A DNA stretch of 64,000 bases. Origin: UBA11612 sp964475755 (GTDB lineage: Bacteria; Pseudomonadota; Alphaproteobacteria; Rhodospirillales; Rhodospirillaceae). This document shows positions 34,146 to 41,802 of the stretch, one piece after another. The stretch's first letter is position 1; every line of letters begins with the position of its first letter. The notes beneath the pieces were generated by a model. The model did not search any database. It was given only the letters and a program-made list of their open reading frames with translations, and was not told the origin of the DNA. The translations under genes and the position numbers were made by a program. The stretch lies in contig CAYYXR010000009.1 in assembly GCA_964475755.1 (NCBI GenBank), forward strand, positions 10,778 through 74,777. Direction: 5' to 3'.

Positions 34146-34640
34146 ATGTCACTTAGACTTGAAGACATCGAACTCATCAAGCAGCTCAAAGGACGCTATT
34201 TCCGATCCATCGATACCGCAGACAAGGCTGCGCTCACGGACATGTTCATTCCCGATGCGCGCATCTGCTATTTCGGCGGAACCTACGAATTCGAGGCGGA
34301 AGGGCGGGACAATATCGTCGGTGCGCTCACTTCGGCATTCCACGAGAATTTCGCATCCATCCACAACGGCCATTGCCCAGAAATTACGGTTTTGGACGAC
34401 TCCCGCGCCGAGGGCATTTGGTATCTGCAGGACTGGTCGCTGGATCTCAACACCAAACTCGCCACCCACGGCGCGGCCATCTATCGCGACAAATATGTCA
34501 AGGTGAAGGGCAAATGGTGCATCAAGGAGTCCACGTACTCACGCATCTACGAACAGGTGGATCAGCTCACCGAGTTGCCCAACATCACCGCGCGCGTTCT
34601 GTCCGGCAAGGTGAAGGTGCCCGCTCAAAAGCCTTGGTAG
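34146..34640 (+). CDS. SnoaL-like (NTF2-fold) protein
   Basis: 164 residues with the SnoaL_4 layout: LEDIELIKQLKGRYFRSIDT, ADKAALTDMFIPDARICYFG, HNGHCPEITVLDDSRAEGIW and KYVKVKGKWCIKESTYSRIY. AGGGGAGG is about 9 nt before the ATG. It ends the fadD3-SDR run and is followed by a strong terminator at 34669-34696. Fourth of the cytoplasmic family members in this locus. Confidence 0.82.
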   Translation: MSLRLEDIELIKQLKGRYFRSIDTADKAALTDMFIPDARICYFGGTYEFEAEGRDNIVGALTSAFHENFASIHNGHCPEITVLDDSRAEGIWYLQDWSLDLNTKLATHGAAIYRDKYVKVKGKWCIKESTYSRIYEQVDQLTELPNITARVLSGKVKVPAQKPW

Positions 34641-34668
34641 CTGGCCAAACTACCAAATTGGCTTGTGC

Positions 34669-34696
34669 GGCGGAGATTTCGATCTCCGCCGTTTTT
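34669..34696 (+). terminator. Strong Rho-independent terminator with TTCG loop
   Basis: GGCGGAGAT (34669-34677) and ATCTCCGCC (34682-34690) form a perfect 9-bp stem closed by a TTCG tetraloop, followed by G and five T. It ends the fadD3 transcript and isolates the sugar-modification cassette that starts at 34815. Confidence 0.92.
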
Positions 34697-34814
34697 CATT
34701 AGGGATTTGCGTTGTGTACCAATGGCTGTAGTAAAAGGAGACCACTCGGATATTGAACCGGTGTTTTTCCGTGTTTTCGCCAACGGACAGCACTGATTAC
34801 TTTGGTGCAGTTGA

Positions 34815-36308
34815 ATGACCGTGAAGCCGACATGCATAATTCGAGCCTCGGCGAGTTCAGTTTTGGGCGGTGGTCACGTTATGCGCTGCGTAACTCTGGC
34901 CGCCGTGTTGCACCACCAGGAGTGGGTCATCAAACTCGCTTCAACTCCTGAAACAATGCGTGTTGTTGAGGGGCTTCTGCCGGAGTGGCTAGGGCATTTG
35001 CATATCCACGGTGAGGATGAGGCGGATCCGCAAGCCTTAAAGAACACGCGGTCGGATGGGTGTCAGGTCCTCATTGTGGATCACTACGGCTTAGACGCGG
35101 GTTACGAAAAGGAACTGAAGGGTTGGGCGGAGAAAATTGTTGTCATCGATGATCTCGCCAACAGACCACACGATTGCGACGTCCTTATAGATCAGACGCC
35201 GTTCCGCACACCGCATATCTATAAGAGCTTGGTTCCTTCGCGATGCACGGCGTTATGCGGATCCGATTATGCGTTGCTGCGACCTCAATTCGCACAGCTT
35301 CGGTTCTCAACCGTACGCGTGCCGGAGGATCACTTTCCGCCTCGGCGAATTGCCGTCTTTATGGGCATGGGAGACCAGAATTGCCTTTCAGCAAAAGCGC
35401 TGGAAGGCATCGCAGAGAGTGGCCTTAATGCCGAGGTTAAAGTGTTTCTCGGTGCACACTCGCCGGCGCGTGCACCGGTCGAGGATTTTGCCCGGAACCA
35501 TTCGAACGTCGATGTTCGCATCAACGATCAAAATATATCCAATCATTTGGCGTGGGCCGACCTGGCGATCGGCACGGCCGGAACCGCTGCGTGGGAACGT
35601 TGTTGCCTCGCCCTTCCAACGATCACGATGACAATCACGGACCCGCACAACGACAATCAGCGTGAGACCGCAAAGGTGCTCGGTGAAAAGGGTGCGGCTT
35701 TGATCTTGGGTGAGGGCATCAAAGTTCAGGTATCGGATATTGCGTCCTCAATTCGCAAATTCATCTCGAATCGTGATGAATACGAAGCCATGTCCGCCGC
35801 CGCCGCTGGAATATGCGATGGTCTTGGTGCATCGCGCACCGCAATGTATCTAGCGCCGTATCTATGCCGCGACGGCGCGGCGCTCACTTTGCGGCGTCTA
35901 GTCCTTGAGGATTCAGATGCCGTCTATCGGTGGCAGACCACGCCAGATGTACGTAAATATTTCCGTGATCCCAATCCGCCTTCACCGGAACGGCATTCCG
36001 GTTGGATGGCCGAACGCGTGGCTTCTATGTCGGCGGTGACGGAGATTATTTTGCGAAACGGCCAGGCCGCCGGCATGATCCGATTGGATCCTCTCGCGGA
36101 AGGCGGATTCGAGGTGTCTATATTGGTGAGTCCCGACTTTCAGGGGGGCGGTGTTGGTACCGGCGCTTTGATGCTTGCGCGCCAATTGATACCTTTTGCA
36201 GATTTTAAAGCGTATGTTGACCCCCGTAATGCGGCTTCTCTCACGGCATTTTCCCGAGCCGGATATTTTAGGCAGGGCGAATGGCTCATCAACAAGGGCG
36301 CATCATGA
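34815..36308 (+). CDS. PseG-like UDP-sugar hydrolase fused to a GNAT acetyltransferase
   Basis: 497 residues in two modules. Residues ~1-350 are a GT-B-fold PseG-like hydrolase: GGGHVMRCVTLAAVL, VDHYGLDAGYEKEL, VVIDDLANRPHDCDVLIDQT and the UDP-site block AIGTAGTAAWERCCLALPTI. Residues ~360-495 are a GNAT domain: LTLRRLVLEDSDAVYRWQTT, then the acetyl-CoA stretch VSPDFQGGGVGTGALMLARQ. PseG releases UDP from a diacetamido-trideoxyaltrose in nonulosonic acid synthesis and PseH is the partner GNAT, so this looks like a PseG-PseH fusion. No pseB, C, I or F genes are in the window. The next gene overlaps by 4 bp. Confidence 0.85.
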   Translation: MTVKPTCIIRASASSVLGGGHVMRCVTLAAVLHHQEWVIKLASTPETMRVVEGLLPEWLGHLHIHGEDEADPQALKNTRSDGCQVLIVDHYGLDAGYEKELKGWAEKIVVIDDLANRPHDCDVLIDQTPFRTPHIYKSLVPSRCTALCGSDYALLRPQFAQLRFSTVRVPEDHFPPRRIAVFMGMGDQNCLSAKALEGIAESGLNAEVKVFLGAHSPARAPVEDFARNHSNVDVRINDQNISNHLAWADLAIGTAGTAAWERCCLALPTITMTITDPHNDNQRETAKVLGEKGAALILGEGIKVQVSDIASSIRKFISNRDEYEAMSAAAAGICDGLGASRTAMYLAPYLCRDGAALTLRRLVLEDSDAVYRWQTTPDVRKYFRDPNPPSPERHSGWMAERVASMSAVTEIILRNGQAAGMIRLDPLAEGGFEVSILVSPDFQGGGVGTGALMLARQLIPFADFKAYVDPRNAASLTAFSRAGYFRQGEWLINKGAS

Positions 36309-36994
36309 GCCAAAAGAGTTATGTCGTTGCCACCGTCAAGCCTTGGAATATCGATGTATTTCACGAGCGGCACACAGGCCTGCCCGGAAGTTGGCATCTT
36401 ATGCAATCGAAGGAGGAGCTTTCGGCGGACCGGATTCGAGAGATCGGGCCACGATATGTTTTCTTCCCCCATTGGTCATGGAAGGTTCCCCCGGAAATTT
36501 TCGAACACGTTGAGTGTGTTTGCTTTCATATGACCGACCTGCCATTCGGACGTGGTGGGAGCCCTTTGCAAAATCTAATTTCCCGTGGGTTTAAGGAAAC
36601 GAAGATGTCGGCCATCCGGATGGAAGACGGCATGGATACAGGCCCCATCTACATGAAGCGTCCGTTGGGTCTTGATGGTTCAGCCGAGGAGATTTTTCGG
36701 CGCGCTGGAAGTTTAGTATGGGATATGATCACGGAGATGGTTAAAACAGAGCCGGAATGTCATCCACAATCCGGTGACGGTGAAGTTTTCACTCGCCGTA
36801 CGCCCGATGAAAGCGCATTGCCTGCAAGTTGTTCCCTGTCTGAGTTATATGATCATATTCGAATGCTGGACGCTCCAACCTACCCGCGTGCATATTTAAA
36901 GTTCGGCGAGTGGCGATTAGAATTTTCGTCGGCGAAACATGATAAAGACGGCCTGACGGTCCAAGTCAAAATCATGAAAGATGGAACGGAATGA
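36305..36994 (+). CDS. Formyltransferase-domain protein
   Basis: About 229 residues from the ATG at 36305, in a 4-bp overlap with the PseG fusion. The core formyltransferase pattern is VCFHMTDLPFGRGGSPLQNL (the H-x-S/T-x-LP-x-x-RG-G-x-P motif) and IRMEDGMDTGPIYMKRPL with the catalytic Asp. A short C-terminal region follows (YDHIRMLDAPTYPRAYLKFG) as in methionyl-tRNA and sugar formyltransferases. It is shorter than Fmt (about 310 residues), and its context with PseG and a deacetylase points to N-formylation of an amino sugar with 10-formyl-tetrahydrofolate. Confidence 0.82.
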   Translation: MSQKSYVVATVKPWNIDVFHERHTGLPGSWHLMQSKEELSADRIREIGPRYVFFPHWSWKVPPEIFEHVECVCFHMTDLPFGRGGSPLQNLISRGFKETKMSAIRMEDGMDTGPIYMKRPLGLDGSAEEIFRRAGSLVWDMITEMVKTEPECHPQSGDGEVFTRRTPDESALPASCSLSELYDHIRMLDAPTYPRAYLKFGEWRLEFSSAKHDKDGLTVQVKIMKDGTE

Positions 36995-37677
36995 CACAAA
37001 TCCTGATCGTAGCAGCCCATCCGGACGACGAAATTCTCGGTATTGGTGGTACGGCGACGCGTCACGTCTCAAACGGTGACCGCGTACACACCTTGATACT
37101 TGCAGAAGGTGCGACGTCACGATTTTTCAAAAAGAAAAAAGACGCTGATGCTGAAGTCAACGCCCTGCGCAAGGCAGCGAGAGCGGCCGCAAAAATAATC
37201 GGAGCGCAGCCACCGATATTCGCGGGATTCCCTGATAACCGTCTCGATTCAATCGATCTTCTTGAAATCGTCAAGGCGATTGAGAAGGTCATTGAGAAGA
37301 TAAAGCCCGCGACCATATACACCCACCATGAAGGTGATCTGAATGTTGATCATGAGCTCGCTGCGCGCGCCGTGCTAACGGCTTGCAGGCCGTTGCCTAC
37401 ATGTAGCGTGACTTCAATTTTTGGATTTGAAACGGCCTCAAACACCGAGTGGCATTCACCCGGCTACAGGGCGTTTGACCCCAATCATTTTGTGGATATT
37501 GCGCCGTTCATTAAAAAGAAAATGCAGGCCTTACATTGTTATGAAAGAGAGATGCGGTCCTTTCCGCACCCTCGTTCCTATGAAGCGATCGAAGCATTGG
37601 CGAAATGGCGCGGTGCGTCCGCCGGCATGCACGCGGCCGAAGCCTTTACAGTCGTGCGGCAGCTTTCTCGAATTTAA
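36991..37677 (+). CDS. PIG-L/LmbE-family deacetylase
   Basis: 228 residues. The zinc motif AAHPDDEILGIGGTATRH opens the protein, and the second element THHEGDLNVDHELAARAVLT supplies the H-x-x-H-like ligands. Members remove acetyl groups from N-acetyl amino sugars. The gene overlaps the formyltransferase by 4 bp, so the three products are made together: deacetylation and formylation of one amino position would be a natural pairing. The downstream gene is on the other strand. Confidence 0.88.
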   Translation: MTQILIVAAHPDDEILGIGGTATRHVSNGDRVHTLILAEGATSRFFKKKKDADAEVNALRKAARAAAKIIGAQPPIFAGFPDNRLDSIDLLEIVKAIEKVIEKIKPATIYTHHEGDLNVDHELAARAVLTACRPLPTCSVTSIFGFETASNTEWHSPGYRAFDPNHFVDIAPFIKKKMQALHCYEREMRSFPHPRSYEAIEALAKWRGASAGMHAAEAFTVVRQLSRI

Positions 37678-37718
37678 TGCTACCTTATACGGTATGCCAC
37701 GGTGCGGCATAAACTTAC

Positions 37719-38846
37719 TTATTGCGGCTTAGCAGTTTCTTGGCAGGCACCGTATCGCACCAAGTCTTCAAAAGGCAGTTCGTTGTTTGATCCGCGCCGA
37801 TGAAAGTATATGGCGCGTACAAGATGGTGGAACGGTGAGGCTCCGACAGACAGATTCCAAATCCAATCGGGTGGCGACAAATCAAGAACAGCTCGCATTA
37901 AAGACTTTGTTCTAAAGCGTGGCACTTCACGTGTGATTGCACGAGCGGGATGCTCGCCACCCGCATTGAGCCAGTCAAAGGCGAGCTGAGCTGTTCTGCG
38001 GCCTAGGCGCAGAGCAAGCGTAATGCCGCCCCCTGTCAGCGGAGAGCAATGCCCGGCGGCATCGCCAATGAGCATAATCGGTCCGCGCGCAGTATATTTA
38101 AGAGGGCCGCCGATAGGAATTAGGCCCGACCGGGTGCCGGACGTGGAAATATCCTTGAGTCCAAGCTTTGAGGCGTAGCGGTTTAAAAAGTTCCCCGGCT
38201 CAGGCTTTTTTGGCGACCTTGCCGCGACACCCAATTGAACGGAGCTGACGCCGGGAACGGCCCAACCGATGTAGCCTGGGGCAACCGCGCTATCGAGAAC
38301 GCAGTGGAGAAAGCGCGGGTCTAAATTGGCATCGGGCGCCAGTTCCCATTCCGCGCCGGCGAGAAATTGAGTGTTGCGGTCCAGGCCAAATGCTCTGGCA
38401 ACCGCTGACGTTGCGCCGTCGGCTCCGATGAGCAGGGGCGCCTTGAGACCGAGGTCGTGTAATTTCACGGAGCCATCAGACACATCGCCGCCATAGAACC
38501 GCCTGCCATGCAATATTTCCGCACCCGCGCGCGCGGCTTCATCCGAAAGCCACCTCATTAAGGCCGGAGTGTCCGTAGCTAGAAAGTAATAGCCCGGCGC
38601 CCAATGGTCGGTGTGATTGCCGTTCGGCGCGTAAAGACGAACGCCGCGAATACGCCGCGTGAGCGCGGCTGGAATATCCGCCTCCTCTGCGGCTTCTTTG
38701 ACCAATATGCCGGTTGTGTGAATGTGCGCGCCCGGATCAGTTTTGCGTTCGACGACGGCAACTTTGAGGCCGCGCAAAGCCGCCGTTCGCGCGCAGGAAA
38801 GTCCGGCAAAGCTTGCGCCGACAATGATGAGATCGAAATTGCGCAT
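37719..38846 (-). CDS. FAD-dependent oxidoreductase (geranylgeranyl reductase-like)
   Basis: About 375 residues from the ATG at 38846, which follows GGGGGA; the frame continues 18 codons upstream without support. The N-terminal FAD fold is IIVGASFAGLSCARTAALRG with VVERKTDPG; a second FAD contact is LIGDAAGHCSPLTGGGITLA, the GD motif of the PHBH/GGR group. The mid-protein strand LIGADGATSAVARAFG also fits. GGR-type enzymes reduce isoprenoid double bonds, while related ones are monooxygenases. It lies in the steroid locus beside another flavoprotein; the substrate is unknown. Confidence 0.83.
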   Translation of the reverse strand: MRNFDLIIVGASFAGLSCARTAALRGLKVAVVERKTDPGAHIHTTGILVKEAAEEADIPAALTRRIRGVRLYAPNGNHTDHWAPGYYFLATDTPALMRWLSDEAARAGAEILHGRRFYGGDVSDGSVKLHDLGLKAPLLIGADGATSAVARAFGLDRNTQFLAGAEWELAPDANLDPRFLHCVLDSAVAPGYIGWAVPGVSSVQLGVAARSPKKPEPGNFLNRYASKLGLKDISTSGTRSGLIPIGGPLKYTARGPIMLIGDAAGHCSPLTGGGITLALRLGRRTAQLAFDWLNAGGEHPARAITREVPRFRTKSLMRAVLDLSPPDWIWNLSVGASPFHHLVRAIYFHRRGSNNELPFEDLVRYGACQETAKPQ

Positions 38847-38942
38847 GTTATTATTCCCCCGACCATGGATTGAAGCTCGGCCGGGAGTGTAGAGGGGCAA
38901 TCGCGCTAAATTGTGGCAATGCGCGTTATCAATGGGCAGATG

Positions 38943-40388
38943 TTATGCCGCCATATTTGCCGCGTGGCGTCCGGCCCTGCGGCCAAAGTAAGTTGATTCC
39001 CCGATGCAGGTGCCGCTAGCGTAGCCGATGCTGTCCTGGGCAATAGTCGAGGCACAGGCGCCGGCGGCGTAGAGGCCGGGAATGGACTTGTCGTTTGCGT
39101 CCAGCACTTCGCTGTCTTTCGACACCTTTAATCCGCCCAGCGAAAAGCCCATGTACGTCGCCTTGCCGACGCTGCAATCGAGCGCGGCATAGGGCGGATT
39201 AACCAAGGGCTGTACCCACTCCTTGATCTTGTGAAACTCGGGGTCTTCTCCTTTTTCGGCATGGGCGTTGTAGTCCGCCATTGTCTTCTGAAGCGCTCCG
39301 TCCGGAATCTTCAGATCACGCTCCATGTCCTCCACGGTTTCCCAAGCGTCGATCAGCGGTTGGCTGCCGAACTCGGGGCGCTCGAAAATCGCGTTGTCAC
39401 AAATCAGATAGGCAATGCCGTCCGGTTGGCGGAAGGACGCTGTGCAGGACCGGCCGTGATAGGAATCTTCGTTGATGAAACGTTTGCCGCTTTTGTTGAC
39501 GAGAATGCCCTTCAGCAAACTAGACGGAGGATAGAAGGGGGCCGTGATCAGCGCGCCGATGTATCCTGTTGTGCCGCCCGCACTTAGGCCCAAATCAATG
39601 CCGGCGCCATCGGCGTAAGGCGCGCCGACAATGGTGACCTTGTCGTCGGCCAGTTCGGGGCTGAATTTTTTCGCCATCTCCTTGTTTTCGCCGAAGCCGC
39701 CGGTGGCGATGATCACGCCCTTTTTTGCCGTCGCCGTTTTATCTTCACCGAACTGGCGGAACTTGACGCCACAGGCGCGCCCCGAGGAGTCCTTCAGAAT
39801 TTCAGTCACGCGCGCATCGCATTCAATGCGTGCGCCCGCGGCCTTCGCGCGTTCCGCCAGTGTGTTGGCAAGGTGAAAGCCGCCTTCGCCTAATTTACCC
39901 TCGCCATTGGGAATCGAAACCTTGTGGCCGCGGGGAAAGGCTTTGGCTTTTTCGCAGTATGGCCAGGCCTTCTCATTGCCCGACCACGCAAGGCCGTCTT
40001 TGGTCGGGTGCTCGAAGTGCTTGTGCGGGTAAAACCCGTCATTGAATTTAATGCCTTGCGCTTCGATCCAGTCGAAATGCGCGACGCTGTCATCGCAATA
40101 AATACGAATCATGTCTTCGTTGGGCTCTGGCGTGGCCGCCATGAGAAACTTGAACATTTCCTCGGGCGTATCGTCGAACCCGTTGGCTTTTTGTACGCGC
40201 GTGCCGCCGCCGAGATATACAAAGCCGCCTGAATAGGCAGTGGATCCGCCCCCCGCCGACGCGCGTTCCAGGACCAAAACATCGGCGCCAAGCTCGCGGG
40301 CTTCGATGGCCGCCGAAGCCCCGGCCGCGCCCAATCCGATGATGATGATATCCGCGCTGAGCGCCTTGGACGCAGTCTCTGCCGCCAT
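38943..40388 (-). CDS. FAD-binding dehydrogenase, 3-oxosteroid dehydrogenase-like
   Basis: 481 residues of the fumarate reductase/KstD superfamily. FAD fold: IIIIGLGAAGASAAIEAREL with VLERASAGGGSTAYSGG; the catalytic domain includes GKRFINEDSYHGRS and TYMGFSLGGLKVSKDSEVLD; the C-terminal part is SIGYASGTCIGESTYFGRRA. The absence of the KstD-type YPGAGSTIGP ending and the shorter length set it apart from the kstD at 22449. A delta4-(5alpha)-3-ketosteroid dehydrogenase role would fit, but other oxidations are possible. It is divergent from the exported DUF trio. Confidence 0.83.
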   Translation of the reverse strand: MAAETASKALSADIIIIGLGAAGASAAIEARELGADVLVLERASAGGGSTAYSGGFVYLGGGTRVQKANGFDDTPEEMFKFLMAATPEPNEDMIRIYCDDSVAHFDWIEAQGIKFNDGFYPHKHFEHPTKDGLAWSGNEKAWPYCEKAKAFPRGHKVSIPNGEGKLGEGGFHLANTLAERAKAAGARIECDARVTEILKDSSGRACGVKFRQFGEDKTATAKKGVIIATGGFGENKEMAKKFSPELADDKVTIVGAPYADGAGIDLGLSAGGTTGYIGALITAPFYPPSSLLKGILVNKSGKRFINEDSYHGRSCTASFRQPDGIAYLICDNAIFERPEFGSQPLIDAWETVEDMERDLKIPDGALQKTMADYNAHAEKGEDPEFHKIKEWVQPLVNPPYAALDCSVGKATYMGFSLGGLKVSKDSEVLDANDKSIPGLYAAGACASTIAQDSIGYASGTCIGESTYFGRRAGRHAANMAA

Positions 40389-40680
40389 TCGGGCCTCCCC
40401 CTAAATTTCTACGTTATTCGCCCGTTGAATCGGCGCCATGATCGTTCGAGGGTGTCGTTGTCTGAATTCGCAAAAATACCCCCCTCAATATAACGAATTA
40501 TACCAACAATTGGGGTAAGAGTTACACGCTTTGCATTGCTCAGGCAGGGAAATTTCGATATTTTTTGATTGCTTCGGGAATATGTGGTGCCGAAAAGCCG
40601 GGTCCTTATATGGAGTCCGGCATTGTTCTATGGGGCATGCCTTTAATCTAGGGCGTGCGGAACACTTGGGAGGGTGGCCT
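40389..40680. promoter_or_regulatory. Divergent region between the flavoprotein and the exported DUF trio
   Basis: 292 bp without a supported gene; the frame of the downstream gene is open back to 40531 but lacks a ribosome site there. AT-rich, with ATACCCCCCTCAAT at 40476-40489, TAACGAATTATA at 40491-40502 and CAATTGGGGTAA at 40507-40518 (reverse complement TTACCCCAATTG). These resemble elements in the two other divergent gaps of the locus. The close run of three elements makes this the best operator candidate. Confidence 0.45.
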
Positions 40681-41802
40681 ATGCGAGGACGAAGCGTTGG
40701 CGCGGTATTTTTTGGTCCAGCGATCCTGTTGGCATCTTCGGCGCTGGTTCATGCGGAAGATCAGGGTCGGACCCTTGGCTTCCTCGCATACGATTTTAAT
40801 TACTATTCGGCCGAAGCGAACGAAGAAGCCTGTCCCGATGGCCTTAACACCGGCGCACGCGATTTATTTTTAGGCGATCAAACAGACGCGGAACGCGAGC
40901 GGCTGCTTGATCCCGACAACGGGAACGAACTGCGGGATGCCCTCGACCGGGCCATTGGCAGTGCGCGCGACAAACCCAACGCCTGCACCATGCCGCTCGA
41001 TTACAAGAATTACGGCCTGAAAACCTATCAGTCCGCCAAACATTACGGGCTCAATCTTGACGGCGTGGGATCGACGACGGAGCAAACGGCTGCGCCCAAC
41101 ACTTGCGGACACCAAAACTTTGTCGGCTTTGACGGCAGATCGGGTGTCGACAACCAAATGGGTCGCGCCGTGGGGTGCACGCGTGCCTATATGCGCGGCG
41201 GAGATTTTGACAATACGACGCCCGCGACACTGATCGACGGATCGTATTCCGTGCTGATCGAGTTGCGCGATGTTGATGATTTGCAAAACGATGATGAGAT
41301 CACGGTCGGTTTTTACTCGGGGCAAGGTACGGTGATGCTCGACCCGGCCGGCAAAATTCTGCCGTATCAGAGTTTGGTCACTCACGAGAACGAACGCTTT
41401 CACAATGAGACCAAGGGCAAGATCGTCAATGGTGTGGTGACTACCGAGCCGTTCGATTTGCATTTGGAAGTTCATCAGCAGGTTATTCACAGCGAACATT
41501 GGATTCGGGCGGCACGCTTTGAAGGGAAGTTGCATGACGATGGCAGCATGACTGGCACCGTCGGCGGCTACTATGATTTGGAAAAGCGCTGGGAACACGT
41601 GACGCATGCCGGTGTTATTACTTCAATCCTAACCGGCTACAACTGTCCCGGCCTGTACGAAGCATTCCAAAAATTCGCTGATGGTTTTCCTGATCCGGAA
41701 ACCGGAAAGTGCACGGCCATCTCCAGCGCCATGCGGGTTGGCGCCATTCCGGCCTTTGTTATTCACGAGCCTTATAAGGCGCAAACCGCGCAAGCCGAAT
41801 GA
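40681..41802 (+). CDS. Exported protein of unknown function, first of a DUF1592/DUF1552 trio
   Basis: 373 residues from the ATG at 40681, which follows GGGAGGGTGG. A signal peptide (VGAVFFGPAILLASSALVHA) is followed by a Cys-containing N-terminal region (EEACPDGLNTGARDLFL, PNACTMPLDY, PNTCGHQNFVGFDGRSGVDN) and a beta-rich core (DGSYSVLIELRDVDDLQNDD, TEPFDLHLEVHQQVIHSEH). I recognise no family. It overlaps the next gene by 4 bp, and the set of three is made as a unit; it is likely periplasmic or surface-exposed. Confidence 0.8.
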   Translation: MRGRSVGAVFFGPAILLASSALVHAEDQGRTLGFLAYDFNYYSAEANEEACPDGLNTGARDLFLGDQTDAERERLLDPDNGNELRDALDRAIGSARDKPNACTMPLDYKNYGLKTYQSAKHYGLNLDGVGSTTEQTAAPNTCGHQNFVGFDGRSGVDNQMGRAVGCTRAYMRGGDFDNTTPATLIDGSYSVLIELRDVDDLQNDDEITVGFYSGQGTVMLDPAGKILPYQSLVTHENERFHNETKGKIVNGVVTTEPFDLHLEVHQQVIHSEHWIRAARFEGKLHDDGSMTGTVGGYYDLEKRWEHVTHAGVITSILTGYNCPGLYEAFQKFADGFPDPETGKCTAISSAMRVGAIPAFVIHEPYKAQTAQAE

